A stretch of DNA of 64,000 bases from an uncultured Pseudoxanthomonas sp. (GCA_937975725.1 CALJUL010000107.1:1-64000), one strand, 5' to 3'. Counted from the stretch's first letter, positions 25,411 through 34,211 are shown. Numbers and translations are program-made. Notes: a model not told the origin generated them from the sequence alone.

Positions 25411-25455
25411 GTTCCCGCAAAACCACTGGATCCCCGCCTTCGCCGGGATGACGCA
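25411..25455. repeat. CTGGATCCCCGCCTTCGCCGGGATGACG repeat
   Basis: This resembles the widespread proteobacterial repeat whose core is TGGATCCCCGC-TTCG-CGGGATGAC. CCCCGCCTTCGCCGGG forms a small hairpin with a stable TTCG loop. It lies just downstream of the POT gene stop. Confidence 0.55.
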
Positions 25456-25496
25456 TCGACAAGCGTGTGCCCACATCGTGGGCGCACGCCAATGCG

Positions 25497-27002
25497 TTAC
25501 TTCACGCCATGCATCAGCTTCTGGATCAGCGGCGCGATCAGGAACAGGAACGCGCCCGGGATCACCAGCGCCCAGAAGCCGAATGTGTAGCCACTCAACG
25601 CCGACTGCACGTTCATGCCACCCTCGCCGCTGACGTGGCTGGCGAAAATACCCGACAGGTTGTTGCCGATAGCCGTGGATAGGAACCAGCCACCCATGCC
25701 GAAGCCGACCAGCCGCACCGGCGCCAGCTTGGTCACCATCGACAGGCCGATGGGCGACAGGCAGAGCTCGCCGACCGACTGGATGACATAGACCATGAAC
25801 AGCGTCCAGAACGGGATCTTCAGTGTCTGCGGATCCACGAGGCTGGACAGCGCGAACATCAGCAGCAGGAAGGCCAGGCCGTTGAAGATCAGGCCCAGGC
25901 CGAACTTGCGCGGGATCGACGGGTTCTTGCTGCCCATCTTCACCCACAGCCACGCCAGCACCGGCGCCAGCGTGATGATCGCCAGCGAGTTGACCGACTG
26001 AAACCAACCCACTGGGAAGATCCAGCCACCGAAGTCGCGATCGACGATGTTCTGCGCCAGGAAGTTGAACGAACTACCTGCCTGCTCGAAGAAGCACCAG
26101 AACAGCACGTTGAAGACAAAGATGATCAGCATGGCGATGGCCATGTCGCGCCGAATCGCACCGTCCTTGAAGCCTTCCTTGAGGATCAGCGCGCACAACC
26201 CGACGAACAGCACCGTCAGGATCCACTGCAGCGCGCCGGCGCCGATCGACAGCAAGAAGTAGATCACCGGAATGGCGGCGATGGCGCAGACCGCCGTCAC
26301 CAGCACACGGCCGGTGCCCTCTGCGCCTTCCAGCGGCCGGCCGATGCCCTGCAACTGGCGGCGGCCGAACCAGAACCACACCAGGCTGATCAGCATGCCG
26401 ATGCCGGAGACCAGGAACACCACCTTGTAGGCCGGCATCTGCGGCGTACCGCCCATCACGCGCTCAGCGAGGATGCCGGTCAGCCACGGCGCGATCATCG
26501 CGCCGAGGTTGATGCCCATGTAGAAGAGGGTGAAGCCAGAATCGCGGCGCCCATCGCTGGTGGCGTACAGCTTGCCTACCATCGTCGAGATGTTCGGCTT
26601 GAACAGGCCGTTGCCGGCGATCACCGTCGCTAGGCCTAGCCGGAACAGATGCTCGTTCGGCAGCATGATCAGGAACAGTCCCACGGCCATGATCACCGCG
26701 CCGAGCAGGATCGAACGCTGGTAACCGATCACCCGGTCGGCCACATAGCCGCCGAACAGCGCCGCCGCATACACCAGCGCCAGGTAGGCGCCGTACAGCC
26801 GGCTGGCCGGCGCCTCGCCGGCACTGTCGCCGCCGTAGAACTGGGCGACGATGTACAGGGCCAGCGCCCAGCGCATGCCGTAGAACGCGAAGCGCTCCCA
26901 GAACTCGGTCATGAACAGCATCCACAGGGGACGCGGATGTCCCAGTATCTGCTTGAATTCCGGTATCCGTTCCGGCGTTGGCGTATCGACGGCTCCGCTC
27001 AT
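25497..27002 (-). CDS. POT-family proton-coupled peptide transporter
   Basis: 501 residues with about 12-14 hydrophobic helices. Signatures of the PTR2/DtpA family: MTEFWERFAFYGMRWALALY near the N-terminus (the ExxERFxxYG proton-coupling motif), NGLFKPNISTMVG and FTLFYMGINLGAM, then a C-terminal QSVGELCLSPIGLSMVTKLAP. It imports di- and tripeptides across the inner membrane. Start at 27002 fits. It ends facing the MarR gene and is followed by an intrinsic terminator. Confidence 0.93.
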   Translation of the reverse strand: MSGAVDTPTPERIPEFKQILGHPRPLWMLFMTEFWERFAFYGMRWALALYIVAQFYGGDSAGEAPASRLYGAYLALVYAAALFGGYVADRVIGYQRSILLGAVIMAVGLFLIMLPNEHLFRLGLATVIAGNGLFKPNISTMVGKLYATSDGRRDSGFTLFYMGINLGAMIAPWLTGILAERVMGGTPQMPAYKVVFLVSGIGMLISLVWFWFGRRQLQGIGRPLEGAEGTGRVLVTAVCAIAAIPVIYFLLSIGAGALQWILTVLFVGLCALILKEGFKDGAIRRDMAIAMLIIFVFNVLFWCFFEQAGSSFNFLAQNIVDRDFGGWIFPVGWFQSVNSLAIITLAPVLAWLWVKMGSKNPSIPRKFGLGLIFNGLAFLLLMFALSSLVDPQTLKIPFWTLFMVYVIQSVGELCLSPIGLSMVTKLAPVRLVGFGMGGWFLSTAIGNNLSGIFASHVSGEGGMNVQSALSGYTFGFWALVIPGAFLFLIAPLIQKLMHGVK

Positions 27003-27213
27003 GCGGGCTCCCCCTAGAAAGTGGTTCAGGAATTCGGTTTCCCGCGCAACCAGCGCGGAACGCGCGAGGATTACCGACCCGGCCGGCGCGCGTCAAATCC
27101 CGGCGACGGACGCACGGGGCGGCTGGCCTGCCGTATTCAGCAAGGCAAGATGCTGATTTCCCAAAGATTCCCGGCCTACGAGGACCGGTTTCCGGCCGAC
27201 CAGCGGGACCGCC

Positions 27214-27852
27214 TCAGTGCGGCCGCAGGTAGCGCGTGTCGTCGAACGTGCTGCACCACTGCGGCCGGTAGACCACCACCAGCGCCATCGCGCCGCCGGA
27301 CATGAACGCCTCGCCGAACATCATCAGCGGCGTGGCCAGCAGGTAGAACGGCGCGCCCGCCAGCCCCAGCCAGGCCGCGCCCGCGTACTTCAGCAGGTTG
27401 CACGCGGCGATCGCCAGCGCGCCGCCCACGAAGCCCTGCGCCAGCACGTACACGAACAGGTTGGGCGGCAGCCGCCGTTCGCAGAACCGCGACCAGGCCC
27501 AGCCCGCCGCCACCGGCAGGGCCCCGGTAGCGAGGAAGTCCGGCCCCGGCCCCAGCCAGGCGTAGCCGAATGGCCAGGCCACCAGCGACACCACCGCCAG
27601 CGCGCACAGGGCGAACGCCGGGCCGAACATCAGCGTGGCGACCATCGCGCCGACGAAGTTCAGTTGCACCCCGGCCAGCCCGTGGGTGTTGAACACCCGC
27701 AGCAGCACCAGCGCCATGGTCGCCATGCCCAGCACCCGCTGCGCCTCGGCATCGCCCTGCACCTTGTGCCATGGCAGGCGCCGCGCCGCGATGGCCAGCA
27801 ACGCCAGCGCCGCCGCGGACGCACTCCACTGCACGGCGGCCGTGGCGTCCAC
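27214..27852 (-). CDS. Energy-coupling factor-type permease, CbiM-like
   Basis: The 212-residue membrane protein has about six hydrophobic helices. LLRVFNTHGLAGVQLNFVGAM (short blocks) and FGPAFALCALAVVSLVAW resemble the CbiM/ECF-type substrate-binding permease family. A final YLLATPLMMFGEAFMSGGAM segment with PQW-containing tail follows. No ATPase or transmembrane partner genes are adjacent. The start is GTG at 27852, six bases after the tryptophan dioxygenase stop, so the two are likely co-transcribed. Substrate (metal ion or vitamin) cannot be told. Confidence 0.72.
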   Translation of the reverse strand: MDATAAVQWSASAAALALLAIAARRLPWHKVQGDAEAQRVLGMATMALVLLRVFNTHGLAGVQLNFVGAMVATLMFGPAFALCALAVVSLVAWPFGYAWLGPGPDFLATGALPVAAGWAWSRFCERRLPPNLFVYVLAQGFVGGALAIAACNLLKYAGAAWLGLAGAPFYLLATPLMMFGEAFMSGGAMALVVVYRPQWCSTFDDTRYLRPH

Positions 27853-27858
27853 GCCGGC

Positions 27859-28719
27859 TCAGCGCCCCGGACCGATCGAGGTCCGCACGTCGAACAGCTC
27901 CGGGAAGAAGGTCAACTCCAGCGCCTGCCTCAGAAAGCCCACGCCGCTGGAGCCGCCGGTGCCGCGTTTGAAGCCGATGATGCGCATGACCGTGCGCATG
28001 TGGCGGAAGCGCCACAACTGGAACTGCGTCTCCAGGTCCACCAGGTCCTCGCACAGCGAGTATTCCCGCCAGTAGCGGTCGGTGTCCTCGTAGACGGCCT
28101 CGAACACCGGCAGCAGCGCCGCGTCGGCCGCATGCGCCTGCCGCCAGTCGCGCCGCAGGTGCTCGGCCGGCACCGCATGGCCCCAGCGCGCCAAGTACAT
28201 CAGGAACTCGTCGTACAGGCTGGCTGCCTCCAGCACCGCCTCCAAGCCGGCGTGCGCCTCGGCGTCGTGGGCGAACACCTTGAGCATGGCCGCGTTCTTG
28301 TTGCCCAGCATGAACTCGATGGTGCGGTACTGCAGCGACTGGAAGCCGGAGGACGGCCCCAGCAGGTCGCGGAAACCCATGTACTCCGACGGCGTCAGCG
28401 TCTCCAGCACCGACCATTGCTCGGTCAACTGGCGCAGCACCTGCTTGGCCCGCGCCAGTACCTTGCGGCACTGCCAGACCTGGTCGCGCTGGAGGAAGCC
28501 GATGGCCGCGCGCAGCTCGTGGATCATCAGCTTCAGCCACAGCTCGGACACCTGGTGCTGGACGATGAACAGCATCTCGTCGTGGTGCGGCGGGTCCGAC
28601 ACCGGGTGCTGCGCCGACAACAACTGTTCCAGGTGCAGGTAGCCACCGTAGCTCATGCGGCCGGTCAGGTCGGTGTGGATGCCCGCCTCCAGCGGGCGCT
28701 CGTTCTTCTCTACGGACAT
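27859..28719 (-). CDS. kynA: Tryptophan 2,3-dioxygenase
   Basis: The 286-residue heme enzyme converts tryptophan to N-formylkynurenine. Diagnostic blocks are LTGRMSYGGYLHLEQLLSAQ, HDEMLFIVQHQVSELWLKLM, PSSGFQSLQYRTIEF and the C-terminal FRHMRTVMRIIGFKRGTGGSSGV (shown in parts), where the His is the heme ligand. The start at 28719 is near the family N-terminus. No kynurenine formamidase or kynureninase is in the window, so the rest of the pathway is elsewhere. Confidence 0.95.
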   Translation of the reverse strand: MSVEKNERPLEAGIHTDLTGRMSYGGYLHLEQLLSAQHPVSDPPHHDEMLFIVQHQVSELWLKLMIHELRAAIGFLQRDQVWQCRKVLARAKQVLRQLTEQWSVLETLTPSEYMGFRDLLGPSSGFQSLQYRTIEFMLGNKNAAMLKVFAHDAEAHAGLEAVLEAASLYDEFLMYLARWGHAVPAEHLRRDWRQAHAADAALLPVFEAVYEDTDRYWREYSLCEDLVDLETQFQLWRFRHMRTVMRIIGFKRGTGGSSGVGFLRQALELTFFPELFDVRTSIGPGR

Positions 28720-29110
28720 CCGTCTTCAACGCGCGGCGCTGCCGGGGCAGCCAGGCCCATCAGGGTACCCGATGCGCCATGCGGCCCTGCCGGCAACCGC
28801 CGGTCCGCGCGCGCTGGCCGAACTTCCGCGCCGGCATGCGGTCGAGGAAAGCGGCCCATGCACGCCTGCAATGCGCGCCGGGCCGCATACTGTCCGCGCA
28901 GCCAGCGGTGCCCCGCGCATCGTCCGCCCACGCGGCGATGCCCGCGTGACACCGCACGCCACTCCGGCAAGCGTCTGTTCCGGCAGCGTTTTCCGGCATC
29001 GCGGCGCGTTCTTCCGCCGTCGTGTTGCTGCATTGCACGACGGCAGTGGTGCCCGCACTGCCTATGATTGCATCTGAAACCAATTCAGCGGATACGAGCG
29101 AAACGTCCCG
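28720..29110. other. Divergent promoter region between kynA and pdhA
   Basis: About 390 bases between divergent genes. No gene and no dispersed repeat is recognised. The last 60 bases before the E1alpha start are less GC-rich (GATTGCATCTGAAACCAATT) and are the likely promoter of the dehydrogenase operon. Confidence 0.4.
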
Positions 29111-30196
29111 ATGACCATCGCCGCAAGCTTCGAGATCGAATACCTGCAATACCTCGGCCCGGACGGCATGCTGGTGCGCGACGACCTGCCCGAGCCCGGG
29201 CGCGACGTGCCGCGCCTGCGCGAACTGTTCCGGCAGATGCTGTTCGTGCGCACCTTCGACGCCAAGGCCATCGCCCTGCAGCGCACCGGCAAGCTGGGCA
29301 CCTATGCCAGTTGCTTGGGCCACGAGGCCACCCACGTCGGCATCGGCGCCTCCATGCGGGCCGGCGACGTGTACGCGCCCAGCTACCGCGAATACGGCAC
29401 CATGTTCATGCGCGGCGTGCGCCCGCGCGACGTGCTGTTGTACTGGGGCGGCGACGAGCGCGGCAGCGACTACGACCGCGGCAGCGACGCCCGCAACGAT
29501 TTCCCCTTCTGCGTGCCCATCTCCACCCAGTGCCTGCACGCCGCCGGCGCCGCGCTGTCGTTCAAGCTGCGCAGGCAGCCGCACATCGCCGTCAGCACCT
29601 GCGGCGACGGCGGTTCGTCGAAGACCGATTTCTACGCCGCGCTCAATTCCGCCGGCGCCTACGAACTGCCGCTGGTGCTGGGCGTGATCAACAACGGCTG
29701 GGCCATCTCGGTGCCGCGCAGCGCGCAGACCGGCGCGCAGACGCTGGCGCAGAAGGGTCTGGCCGGCGGCCTGCACTGCCTGCAGGTGGACGGCAACGAC
29801 CTGATCGCCGTGCTGGAAGGCATGCGCCGCGCCGCCGAACGCGCGCGCAAGGGCCAGGGCGGCACCGTGATCGAATTCGTCACCTACCGCCTGTCCGACC
29901 ACACCACCGCCGACGACGCCCGCCGCTACCGCGACGACGCCGAGGTCAAGGCCGGCTGGGAACGCGAGCCGCTGACCCGCCTGCGCACCTGGCTGACCGC
30001 GCAGGGCGCCTGGAGCGAGGCCGAGGAAGCCGCGTGGAAGGAGGAATGCGGCGCGCGCGTGGACGAGGAGGTCAACGTCTACCTCAACACCCCGGTGCAG
30101 CCGGTCGAGGCGATGTTCGATTACCTGTATGCCGATCCGCCGCCGGACCTGCTGGCCCAGCGCGCCGCCGCCCTCGCCGCGGAGGGCCGTCCATGA
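29111..30196 (+). CDS. pdhA: 2-oxoacid dehydrogenase E1 component, alpha subunit
   Basis: The 361-residue thiamine diphosphate enzyme subunit decarboxylates a 2-oxo acid with the beta subunit. FRQMLFVRTFDAKAIALQRTG and YASCLGHEATHVGIG are near the N-terminus; the ThDP motif runs from STCGDGGSSKTDFYAAL to GVINNGWAIS. Members in this lineage are annotated either as pyruvate or branched-chain (2-oxoisovalerate) dehydrogenase, and sequence reading alone does not decide. It overlaps the beta subunit by 4 bases. No lipoamide dehydrogenase (E3) gene is adjacent. Confidence 0.88.
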   Translation: MTIAASFEIEYLQYLGPDGMLVRDDLPEPGRDVPRLRELFRQMLFVRTFDAKAIALQRTGKLGTYASCLGHEATHVGIGASMRAGDVYAPSYREYGTMFMRGVRPRDVLLYWGGDERGSDYDRGSDARNDFPFCVPISTQCLHAAGAALSFKLRRQPHIAVSTCGDGGSSKTDFYAALNSAGAYELPLVLGVINNGWAISVPRSAQTGAQTLAQKGLAGGLHCLQVDGNDLIAVLEGMRRAAERARKGQGGTVIEFVTYRLSDHTTADDARRYRDDAEVKAGWEREPLTRLRTWLTAQGAWSEAEEAAWKEECGARVDEEVNVYLNTPVQPVEAMFDYLYADPPPDLLAQRAAALAAEGRP

Positions 30197-31248
30197 GCAC
30201 CGTGATGAAACCGGAAAACAAGACCGTGGGAGCGACGTCAGTCGCGAAACCCGAAGCCGCGGCAACACCCACCGCCATCACCCTGATCGAAGCCATCACC
30301 CAGGCGCTGGCCTGGGAGATCGCGCACGACGAATCGGTCATCGTGCTGGGTGAGGACGTGGGCGTGAACGGCGGCGTGTTCCGCGCCACCGCCGGCCTGC
30401 AGCAGAAGTTCGGCCCCGAGCGCGTGCTGGACACGCCGCTGGACGAGACCACCATCGCCGGCCTGACCGTCGGCCTGGCCGCGCAGGGCATGAAGCCGGT
30501 GGCCGAGGCGCAGTTCGACGGCTTCGTCTACCCCATGATGGACCACATCGTCTGCCACGCCGCGCGCCTGCGCAACCGCACGCGCGGCCGCCTGCATTGC
30601 CCGATGGTGCTGCGCGTGCCGTGGGGCGGCGGCATCCGCGCGCCGGAACACCACAGCGAGGCCAACGAGGCCATCTTCACCAACGTGCCCGGCCTGCGCG
30701 TGGTCATGCCGTCCAGCCCGCAGCGTGCCTACGGCCTGTTGCTGGCGGCGATCCGCGACCCGGACCCGGTCATCTACATGGAGCCCAAGCGCATCTACCG
30801 CCAGTACAAGGAAGTGGTCGCCGACGACGGCGACGCGCTGCCGCTGGACGTGTGCTTCGTACTGCGCGACGGCACCGACGTGACCCTTGTGAGTTGGGGC
30901 GCGCAGGTGAAGGAAGCGCTGGAAGCGGCCGACAGGCTGGCCGGCGAAGGCATCAGCGCCGAGGTCATCGACGTGGCCACGCTCAAGCCGCTGGACTTCG
31001 ACACCATCGCCGAATCCGTCGCCAGGACCGGCCGCTGCGTGATCGTGCACGAAGCGCCGCGCACCGCGGGCTTCGGCGCCGAGATCGCCGCGCGCCTGGC
31101 CGAGCAGTCCATGTACGACCTGCGGGCGCCGGTCGAGCGCGTCACCGGCTACGACACCCACATCCCGCTGTTCCGCCTGGAAATGAAGTACCTGCCCAGC
31201 GTCGACAAGATCGTCGCCGCAGCCAAGCGGGCGATGGCGAACGGCTAG
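30193..31248 (+). CDS. pdhB: 2-oxoacid dehydrogenase E1 component, beta subunit
   Basis: 351 residues. The core starts at ITLIEAITQALAWEIAHD near residue 33 and shows VIVLGEDVGVNGGVFRAT, DEATIAGL-like DETTIAGLTVGLA, EAQFDGFVYPMMDHI and HEAPRTAGFGAEIAA. It is unusual that the first 30 or so residues form a polar extension whose middle (VGATSVAK, residues 12-19) is the translation of a dispersed repeat. The ATG at 30193 overlaps the alpha stop (ATGA) and is kept for that reason. Neighbours give an E1alpha-E1beta-(SH3)-E2 operon. Confidence 0.9.
   Translation: MSTVMKPENKTVGATSVAKPEAAATPTAITLIEAITQALAWEIAHDESVIVLGEDVGVNGGVFRATAGLQQKFGPERVLDTPLDETTIAGLTVGLAAQGMKPVAEAQFDGFVYPMMDHIVCHAARLRNRTRGRLHCPMVLRVPWGGGIRAPEHHSEANEAIFTNVPGLRVVMPSSPQRAYGLLLAAIRDPDPVIYMEPKRIYRQYKEVVADDGDALPLDVCFVLRDGTDVTLVSWGAQVKEALEAADRLAGEGISAEVIDVATLKPLDFDTIAESVARTGRCVIVHEAPRTAGFGAEIAARLAEQSMYDLRAPVERVTGYDTHIPLFRLEMKYLPSVDKIVAAAKRAMANG
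30226..30248. repeat. GAGCGACGTCAGTCGCGA repeat inside the E1-beta coding region
   Basis: GTGGGAGCGACGTCAGTCGCGA matches the extragenic family TGTAGGAGCGACGTCAGTCGCGACC found at 34048, 35932, 37110, 46739 and 46993, with G replacing A in the TAG so that no stop arises. It is translated in frame as VGATSVAK. Confidence 0.8.
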
Positions 31249-31397
31249 GACGGCCGCCGTGCCGCCGGACAGGACCCCGCGCGCCTGCGTGCGGGGCGCA
31301 CAAGCAACGAGGTAGCCGTGTCGAAGAAGCATGCCCGCGCGACGCCGCCGCATTCCGCACGCCCCGGCGCTATCCGCCGCGGCGCCGGCAGGCCGTG

Positions 31398-31745
31398 ATG
31401 CTGCGCGCACGCGTCGCCGCCGCGCATCGTGCGCCGGAGCGGCCGGCCATCCGGGTGACGATTGGCGACCGCGTGACCCTGGGCGAGCGCGATACCGACT
31501 GGCCGCAGTTCGTCTGGGCCATGCTGGCCAGCGGGCTGGGCGGCTGGATCCCGGCGGCGATGTTCGACGCCGAGCGCGGCCCGGCCCGGGCGCTGGACGA
31601 CTACGACACGCGCGAACTGGATGCCGGGGAGGGCGAACTCCTCGTCCTCCACCACGAGACCGCATCCTGGTGGTGGGCGCAGGACGCACGGGGCCGCACC
31701 GGCTGGATTCCCGCGCGCAACATCGAGATCATCGACGGGCGCTGA
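31398..31745 (+). CDS. SH3-like domain protein encoded within the dehydrogenase operon
   Basis: About 115 residues, with two SH3-like halves. The first contains GDRVTLGERDTDWPQFVWAM and GGWIPAAMFD, the second DYDTRELDAGEGELL, ETASWWWAQD and GRTGWIPARNIEII; the repeated WxPA/GWIPA pattern is characteristic. The ATG at 31398 (or GTG one codon earlier) is chosen; a longer frame upstream overlaps the E1beta gene. No signal peptide is seen. It lies between E1beta and E2 in the same orientation, an unusual operon member; a structural or binding role in the complex is only a guess. Confidence 0.75.
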   Translation: MLRARVAAAHRAPERPAIRVTIGDRVTLGERDTDWPQFVWAMLASGLGGWIPAAMFDAERGPARALDDYDTRELDAGEGELLVLHHETASWWWAQDARGRTGWIPARNIEIIDGR

Positions 31746-31838
31746 TTCCACCCATGACGCCTGGCCGCACCGGACACTTCCTCCGGGCCGGCCCGGCCCA
31801 CGAAAACGCAACGAACGGATACAGAGCAGGAACCGAGC

Positions 31839-33230
31839 ATGAGCGAGAGCAAGACCTTCCACCTTCCCGACCTGGGCGAAGGCCTCCCGGATGCCACCAT
31901 CGTCGAGTGGTTCGTCAAGGAAGGCGACGTGGTCCGCCTGGACGAGCCGCTGGTATCGATGGAGACGGCCAAGGCCGTGGTCGAAGTGCCCTCGCCGGTC
32001 TCCGGCAAGGTACTCAAGCTGGCCGGCGGCGCCGGCGACGTGGTGGTCACCGGCAGCATGCTGGCCGTGTTCGAACCCGACCCCACCCTGCCGCAGCGCG
32101 CCGAAGGCCAGGACACCGGCCACCACCACGGCCCGGCGAAAGAACAGGCGGGCGCGGGGGAAGCGGCCCGCAGAGCGGATGAAGGCAAGCCCACCGAACC
32201 CGAGGCAGCGGCCCTCGCGACCGACGCCGCTCCCGCCGACGCCGGCACCGTCGTCGGCGCCATGCAGACCTCCAACGCCATCCACGCCGAACAGGCCGTC
32301 GCCATGGGTGGCGTCAAGGCCATGCCCGCCGTGCGCGCGATGGCGAAGAAGCTCGGCGTGGACCTGACCCGCGTGCGCGCCACCGGCGCCGACGGCGCCG
32401 TGACGATGCAGGACGTGAAGCAGGCGGCCGCCAGCGGCACTGCTCCTGTAGGAGGGGCTTCAGCCCCGACCGCGGCACCACGGCAAAGCATCGGGGCTGA
32501 AGCCCCTCCTACAGTGGCATCTACACCGCAGCGCACCACACTGTCCGCCTCCGGCAAGCCCATGCGCACGCAGCCGCCGGGCGTTTCCGTCAGCGGTCAG
32601 CCGGAACAGCTCAAGGGCGTGCGCCGCAACATGGCGCGGGTGATGGCCGACGCGCACGCCAGAGTCGTGCCCACCACGCTCAGCGACGACGCCGACCTGC
32701 ACGCCTGGCATCCCTGCAACGACGTCACCGTGCGGCTGGTGCGCGCCATCGTGTGCGCCTGCAAGGCGGTGCCGGCGATGAACGCCTGGTTCGACGGCGA
32801 CAAGCTCACCCGCACCCTGCACCCGCAGGTGGACATCGGCATCGCCGTGGACACCGACGACGGCCTGTTCGTGCCCGCGCTGCGCAACGCCGACATCCTC
32901 GACGCCGGCGGCGTGCGCGAAGGCATCAATCGCCTGCGCGCGCAGGTCGAGGACCGCAGCATCCCGGCCTCGGAACTGACCGGCTACACCATCTCGCTGA
33001 GCAACTTCGGCATGTTCGCCGGCCGCTACGCCACCCCGGTGGTGGTGCCGCCGTGCGTGGCCATCGTCGCCGCCGGCCGCGCCCGCCACCAGGTCACGCC
33101 GGTGATGGGCGGCTTCGAATCGCACAAGGTCGTCCCGCTGTCGGTGACCTTCGACCACCGCGCCTGCACCGGTGGCGAGGCCGCGCGCTTCCTCAAGGCG
33201 ATGATCGACGACCTGGCCCTGCCGGCATGA
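31839..33230 (+). CDS. pdhC: 2-oxoacid dehydrogenase E2 component (dihydrolipoamide acyltransferase)
   Basis: 463 residues. Residues 1-80 are a lipoyl domain (FHLPDLGEGLPDATIVEW, lipoylated Lys in SMETAKAVVEV). A flexible linker rich in Ala, Glu and Pro follows, then a peripheral subunit-binding domain at about 157-195 (MPAVRAMAKKLGVDLTRV). Residues about 203-225 are translated from two inverted dispersed repeats. The catalytic domain fills the C-terminus with SLSNFGMFAGRYATPV and FDHRACTGGEAARFL; the usual HRxxDG motif has Thr-Gly here, so the second catalytic-motif residue differs from the canonical Asp. The stop overlaps the next gene. Confidence 0.92.
   Translation: MSESKTFHLPDLGEGLPDATIVEWFVKEGDVVRLDEPLVSMETAKAVVEVPSPVSGKVLKLAGGAGDVVVTGSMLAVFEPDPTLPQRAEGQDTGHHHGPAKEQAGAGEAARRADEGKPTEPEAAALATDAAPADAGTVVGAMQTSNAIHAEQAVAMGGVKAMPAVRAMAKKLGVDLTRVRATGADGAVTMQDVKQAAASGTAPVGGASAPTAAPRQSIGAEAPPTVASTPQRTTLSASGKPMRTQPPGVSVSGQPEQLKGVRRNMARVMADAHARVVPTTLSDDADLHAWHPCNDVTVRLVRAIVCACKAVPAMNAWFDGDKLTRTLHPQVDIGIAVDTDDGLFVPALRNADILDAGGVREGINRLRAQVEDRSIPASELTGYTISLSNFGMFAGRYATPVVVPPCVAIVAAGRARHQVTPVMGGFESHKVVPLSVTFDHRACTGGEAARFLKAMIDDLALPA
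32447..32514. repeat. Inverted pair of GGAGGGGCTTCAGCCCC repeats inside the E2 gene
   Basis: TGTAGGAGGGGCTTCAGCCCC starts at 32447 and its inverted partner (TCGGGGCTGAAGCCCC) ends at 32514. In the reading frame they give VGGASAPT and GAEAPPTV, so both arms are translated without stops. This is the same paired structure that lies between genes elsewhere. Confidence 0.85.
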
Positions 33231-33598
33231 GCCTGCGCCGGCTGACGCCGATGCTGCGCACGCCGGACCTGCCCGGTACGCTCGCGTTCTACCGCGACGT
33301 GCTGGGCTTCGGCGTGGCCTCGGGGTCGCTGGAACAGGGCTGGTTCGCGCTGCGGCGGGACGGCGCGGAACTGATGCTGTCGGGCCTCAACGGCCACGAG
33401 GGCGACCAGGCACCGGCCTTCACCGGCTCGCTCTATTTCGAAGTCGCCGACGTGGACGCACAGTGGGACGCCGTGCGCGACCGCGCCCGCATCTGCTACA
33501 CGCCGGAGGATTTCGCCTACGGCATGCGCGAGTTCGGCGTGTACGACAACAACGGCTACCTGCTGCAATTCGGCGCGCCCATCGCGGACGCGCCCTGA
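33227..33598 (+). CDS. VOC-family (glyoxalase/bleomycin resistance) protein
   Basis: 123 residues. LTPMLRTPDLPGTLAFYRDVLGF is the standard first betaalpha module of VOC proteins, followed by LEQGWFALRRDGAELMLSG and a second module with FEVADVDAQWDAV and FGVYDNNGYLLQFG. His and Glu-type metal ligands are not complete, so the activity is uncertain (dioxygenase, isomerase or antibiotic binding). The ATG overlaps the E2 stop (ATGA), and it probably shares the dehydrogenase transcript. Confidence 0.85.
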   Translation: MSLRRLTPMLRTPDLPGTLAFYRDVLGFGVASGSLEQGWFALRRDGAELMLSGLNGHEGDQAPAFTGSLYFEVADVDAQWDAVRDRARICYTPEDFAYGMREFGVYDNNGYLLQFGAPIADAP

Positions 33599-33647
33599 CC
33601 GCGACCTGCGGCAGGATGCCGGCACTCGTCCTTCCCCCGGAGCCCCT

Positions 33648-34034
33648 ATGACGCACCGCAGCCGCCTCGCCGGATTCATCATCGACAGCCAGGTCGACGA
33701 CCTGCCCGCCGCCTCGGCGTTCTGGAGCGCCGCACTCGGGCTGGAGGTCACCCATCCCGACGATGGCGGCCTGGGGATCTACGACAAGTTCGAGCCCGGC
33801 CCGGGCGGCCTGCACATCGAAGTGCAGAAGGTGGAACACCCCTCGCACGTGCACCTGGACATCGAGACCGACGACATCGAGGCCGAAGTCGCGCGCCTGG
33901 AAGCGCTGGGCGCCAAGCGCATCCAGCACGTGCGCAACCGCTGGTGGGTGATGGAAGCCCCCACCGGCCACCGCTTCTGCGTGGTGCCGATGGACGAGCA
34001 CAGCCCGCGCGGCGAACCGAACGCATGGCCATGA
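33648..34034 (+). CDS. VOC-family protein (glyoxalase-like)
   Basis: 128 residues. GFIIDSQVDDLPAASAFWSAALGLEV and the second half with HVHLDIETDDIEAEVARLEALGAKRIQ plus PTGHRFCVVP (shown in short pieces) are typical of the glyoxalase-like VOC group with W-rich ends. It stands 49 bases after the previous VOC gene and is likely co-transcribed. Substrate unknown. A SD-like GGAG sits about 10 bases upstream of the ATG. Confidence 0.85.
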   Translation: MTHRSRLAGFIIDSQVDDLPAASAFWSAALGLEVTHPDDGGLGIYDKFEPGPGGLHIEVQKVEHPSHVHLDIETDDIEAEVARLEALGAKRIQHVRNRWWVMEAPTGHRFCVVPMDEHSPRGEPNAWP

Positions 34035-34047
34035 CCATGCCCCCTGC

Positions 34048-34211
34048 CTGTAGGAGCGACGTCAGTCGCGACCGGAAATCCTGAAAAACAGGAGACACGG
34101 ATCAAAGCGGATAAACACTGATAAGGCTCTCTGCTTTATCCGTGGTTATTCGCTTTGATCCGCGTTCAATGATGTTGTGTTGTCGCGGTCGCGACTGACG
34201 TCGCTCCTACG
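34048..34211. repeat. Compound repeat: TAGGAGCGACGTCAGTCGCGACC pair around an ACGGAT-type inverted repeat
   Basis: A direct copy of the GAGCGACGTCAGTCGC family is at 34048-34074 and an inverted copy at 34187-34211. Between them 34092-34168 carries ACACGGATCAAAGCGGATAA and its inverted partner CTTTATCCGTGG and TTTGATCCGCG. The organisation mirrors the compound repeats at 11833-12001 and 35932-36063. Confidence 0.8.
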
